From Clostridiales bacterium (GTDB lineage Bacteria; Bacillota; Clostridia; Oscillospirales; Oscillospiraceae), in assembly GCA_012516225.1 (NCBI GenBank), contig JAAYWX010000115.1:1-5542 (forward strand): a stretch of DNA of 5,542 bases. Direction: 5' to 3'. The notes under the pieces were generated by a model, which was not told the origin of the DNA, ran no database searches, and was given only the letters and a program-made list of their open reading frames with translations. Numbering within the stretch: position 1 is the first letter of the stretch; every line of letters begins with the position of its first letter. Below are positions 4,486-5,542 of the stretch, in pieces. A program made the translations under genes and the position numbers.

Positions 4486-5542
4486 CTACTTCCCGAAAAA
4501 TGCCCTGACTGGCCCCGCTGTGTAAAGCGAGCCGACGGAGCAAACAACTCCGTCGCTCCCAGCGAAAGAAAGAGCTTTTATTATTCCTTCTTCAATGCTT
4601 TCACATGCGCAAACAGGTTTTCCGAAGCGCTTCAGCTTTTCGGCAAGCTCTTTGGCAGGGAGAGCCCGCGGGCTGACGGGATTTATAGCAACATAAGCAG
4701 AAGCGGCGCGGTCCAAATTAGAGGCAAGACCGATGTAGTCTTTGTCAGCAAGAACTCCAAGAAGAATTATCCGCTTTAGGCCAGGAAAATATTTTATCAG
4801 GTTTTCCGAAACCGTCTCCGCGCACTGGGGATTATGCCCACCGTCCACAATGAAAAAAGGATCTTCCGATATTATTTCAAATCTTGCAGGCCAAACGGTT
4901 TCGCTAAGCCCCTGCCTTACAGCCGAATCGTCTATTTCAAAACCGAGGGAGCGCAGAAGGATGACCGTTTCAAGGGCAACGGCAGCATTTCTGAGCTGGT
5001 GGGAACCGAGAAGCGGAAGTTCAAGCTCTTTAAAATCCTTGTAAGTGAAAACCTGACCTTTTCTGCTGTCGGAAATTGAAACGATAGAATCAAAATCCGC
5101 CACGACAAGCGGGGACAAGGTTTCGGCGCAGCGGGCGGAAATAACTGCTCGGATATTCTGGGGCAGATCGTATATCACAACCGGACGGCCGCTTTTTATT
5201 ATGCCGGCTTTTTCGGCGGCAATTTTTTCAACTGTATCTCCAAGTTCTCGTGTGTGATCAAGCCCTATATTGGTTATAACTGAACATAGAGGAGAGTCTA
5301 TGATGTTTGTAGAGTCCAGTCTGCCGCCCATTCCCGTTTCCAAAACCACAACATCACATTCGTGCCTTGCGAAAAATTCCATTGCAATGGCGGTAACAAG
5401 CTCAAATTCGGTGGGGCGGTCATCCATAGAAAGAGCAAAAGGGGCACAGAAGGCGGTTAGTTCGGCAAGATCTTCGCCTGAAATGGGAATCCCGTCTATT
5501 CTCATACGCTCATTGAAGTGCGATATATAAGGAGAGGTATAA
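4486..5542 (-). CDS. folC: Bifunctional dihydrofolate synthase / folylpolyglutamate synthase (5' partial)
   Basis: FolC joins glutamate to dihydropteroate and then extends the glutamate tail of folates, using ATP, in the cytoplasm. The frame stays open to the right edge: 12 codons before the ATG at 5505 read YTSPYISHFNER, which is conserved FolC sequence, so that ATG is internal. About 351 codons are present. The missing N-terminus should hold the Mur-ligase-type ATP-binding GTNGKGS loop. Visible family motifs, counted from the first full codon, are ETGMGGRLDSTN (68-79), TNIGLDHT (90-97), the EKAG lysine segment near 110-113 (the lysine often carbamylated in this superfamily), WPARFE (217-222), DGGHNP (233-238), LGVLADKD (261-268), and the C-terminal VGSLYTAGPVR. 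The C-terminal domain is complete and ends in UAG. It precedes the THF riboswitch and folT on the same strand, giving a synthesis/retention plus uptake pair. Nothing suggests damage. Confidence 0.95.
   Translation of the reverse strand, partial: YTSPYISHFNERMRIDGIPISGEDLAELTAFCAPFALSMDDRPTEFELVTAIAMEFFARHECDVVVLETGMGGRLDSTNIIDSPLCSVITNIGLDHTRELGDTVEKIAAEKAGIIKSGRPVVIYDLPQNIRAVISARCAETLSPLVVADFDSIVSISDSRKGQVFTYKDFKELELPLLGSHQLRNAAVALETVILLRSLGFEIDDSAVRQGLSETVWPARFEIISEDPFFIVDGGHNPQCAETVSENLIKYFPGLKRIILLGVLADKDYIGLASNLDRAASAYVAINPVSPRALPAKELAEKLKRFGKPVCACESIEEGIIKALSFAGSDGVVCSVGSLYTAGPVRAFFGK

Overview
This window looks like a chromosomal stretch of a low-to-medium-GC Gram-positive bacterium, most likely a Clostridia member related to Oscillospiraceae/Ruminococcaceae. 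That placement is an inference from strong AGGAGG-type ribosome binding sites, a CsaB-type pyruvyl transferase (secondary cell wall polymer chemistry), a folate-family ECF transporter S component under a tetrahydrofolate (THF) riboswitch, and a DUF4349 lipoprotein. I see no insertion sequence, phage gene, CRISPR array, tRNA or rRNA.

Layout: two gene blocks converge on a bidirectional terminator at 2133-2167. The left block reads rightward. It holds the 3' part of a gene fusing a GT4 glycosyltransferase C-terminus to a CsaB pyruvyl transferase (enters from the left edge), then a stand-alone PurN-like protein (1499-2128). The right block reads leftward. It holds folC (enters from the right edge, 5' end missing), a THF riboswitch (about 4421-4320), folT, ruvX/yqgF and a DUF4349 lipoprotein (3166-2186).

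How the genes fit together: folC and folT form a folate module. FolC makes and polyglutamylates folates so that they stay in the cell, and FolT is the substrate-binding membrane subunit for folate uptake. The riboswitch lies between them, so THF should control the transporter without acting on upstream folC. Downstream of the aptamer I can trace two mutually exclusive hairpins, one of which buries the folT ribosome binding site. This gives a concrete translational OFF-switch model. ruvX and the lipoprotein gene follow on the same strand and may be partly co-transcribed.

The least ordinary features are in the left block. The csaB reading frame carries an in-frame UGA (1268-1270), after which 52 sense codons continue in the same frame with CsaB-like tail sequence to a UAG at 1427-1429. 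The PurN-like protein keeps the family fold and the N-terminal phosphate-binding loop, but all three classic catalytic positions are replaced (Asn to Glu, His to Tyr, Asp to Arg), so it is probably not an active GAR transformylase. Neither block contains an obviously new multi-gene system; these two anomalies and the folT switch are what deserve attention.
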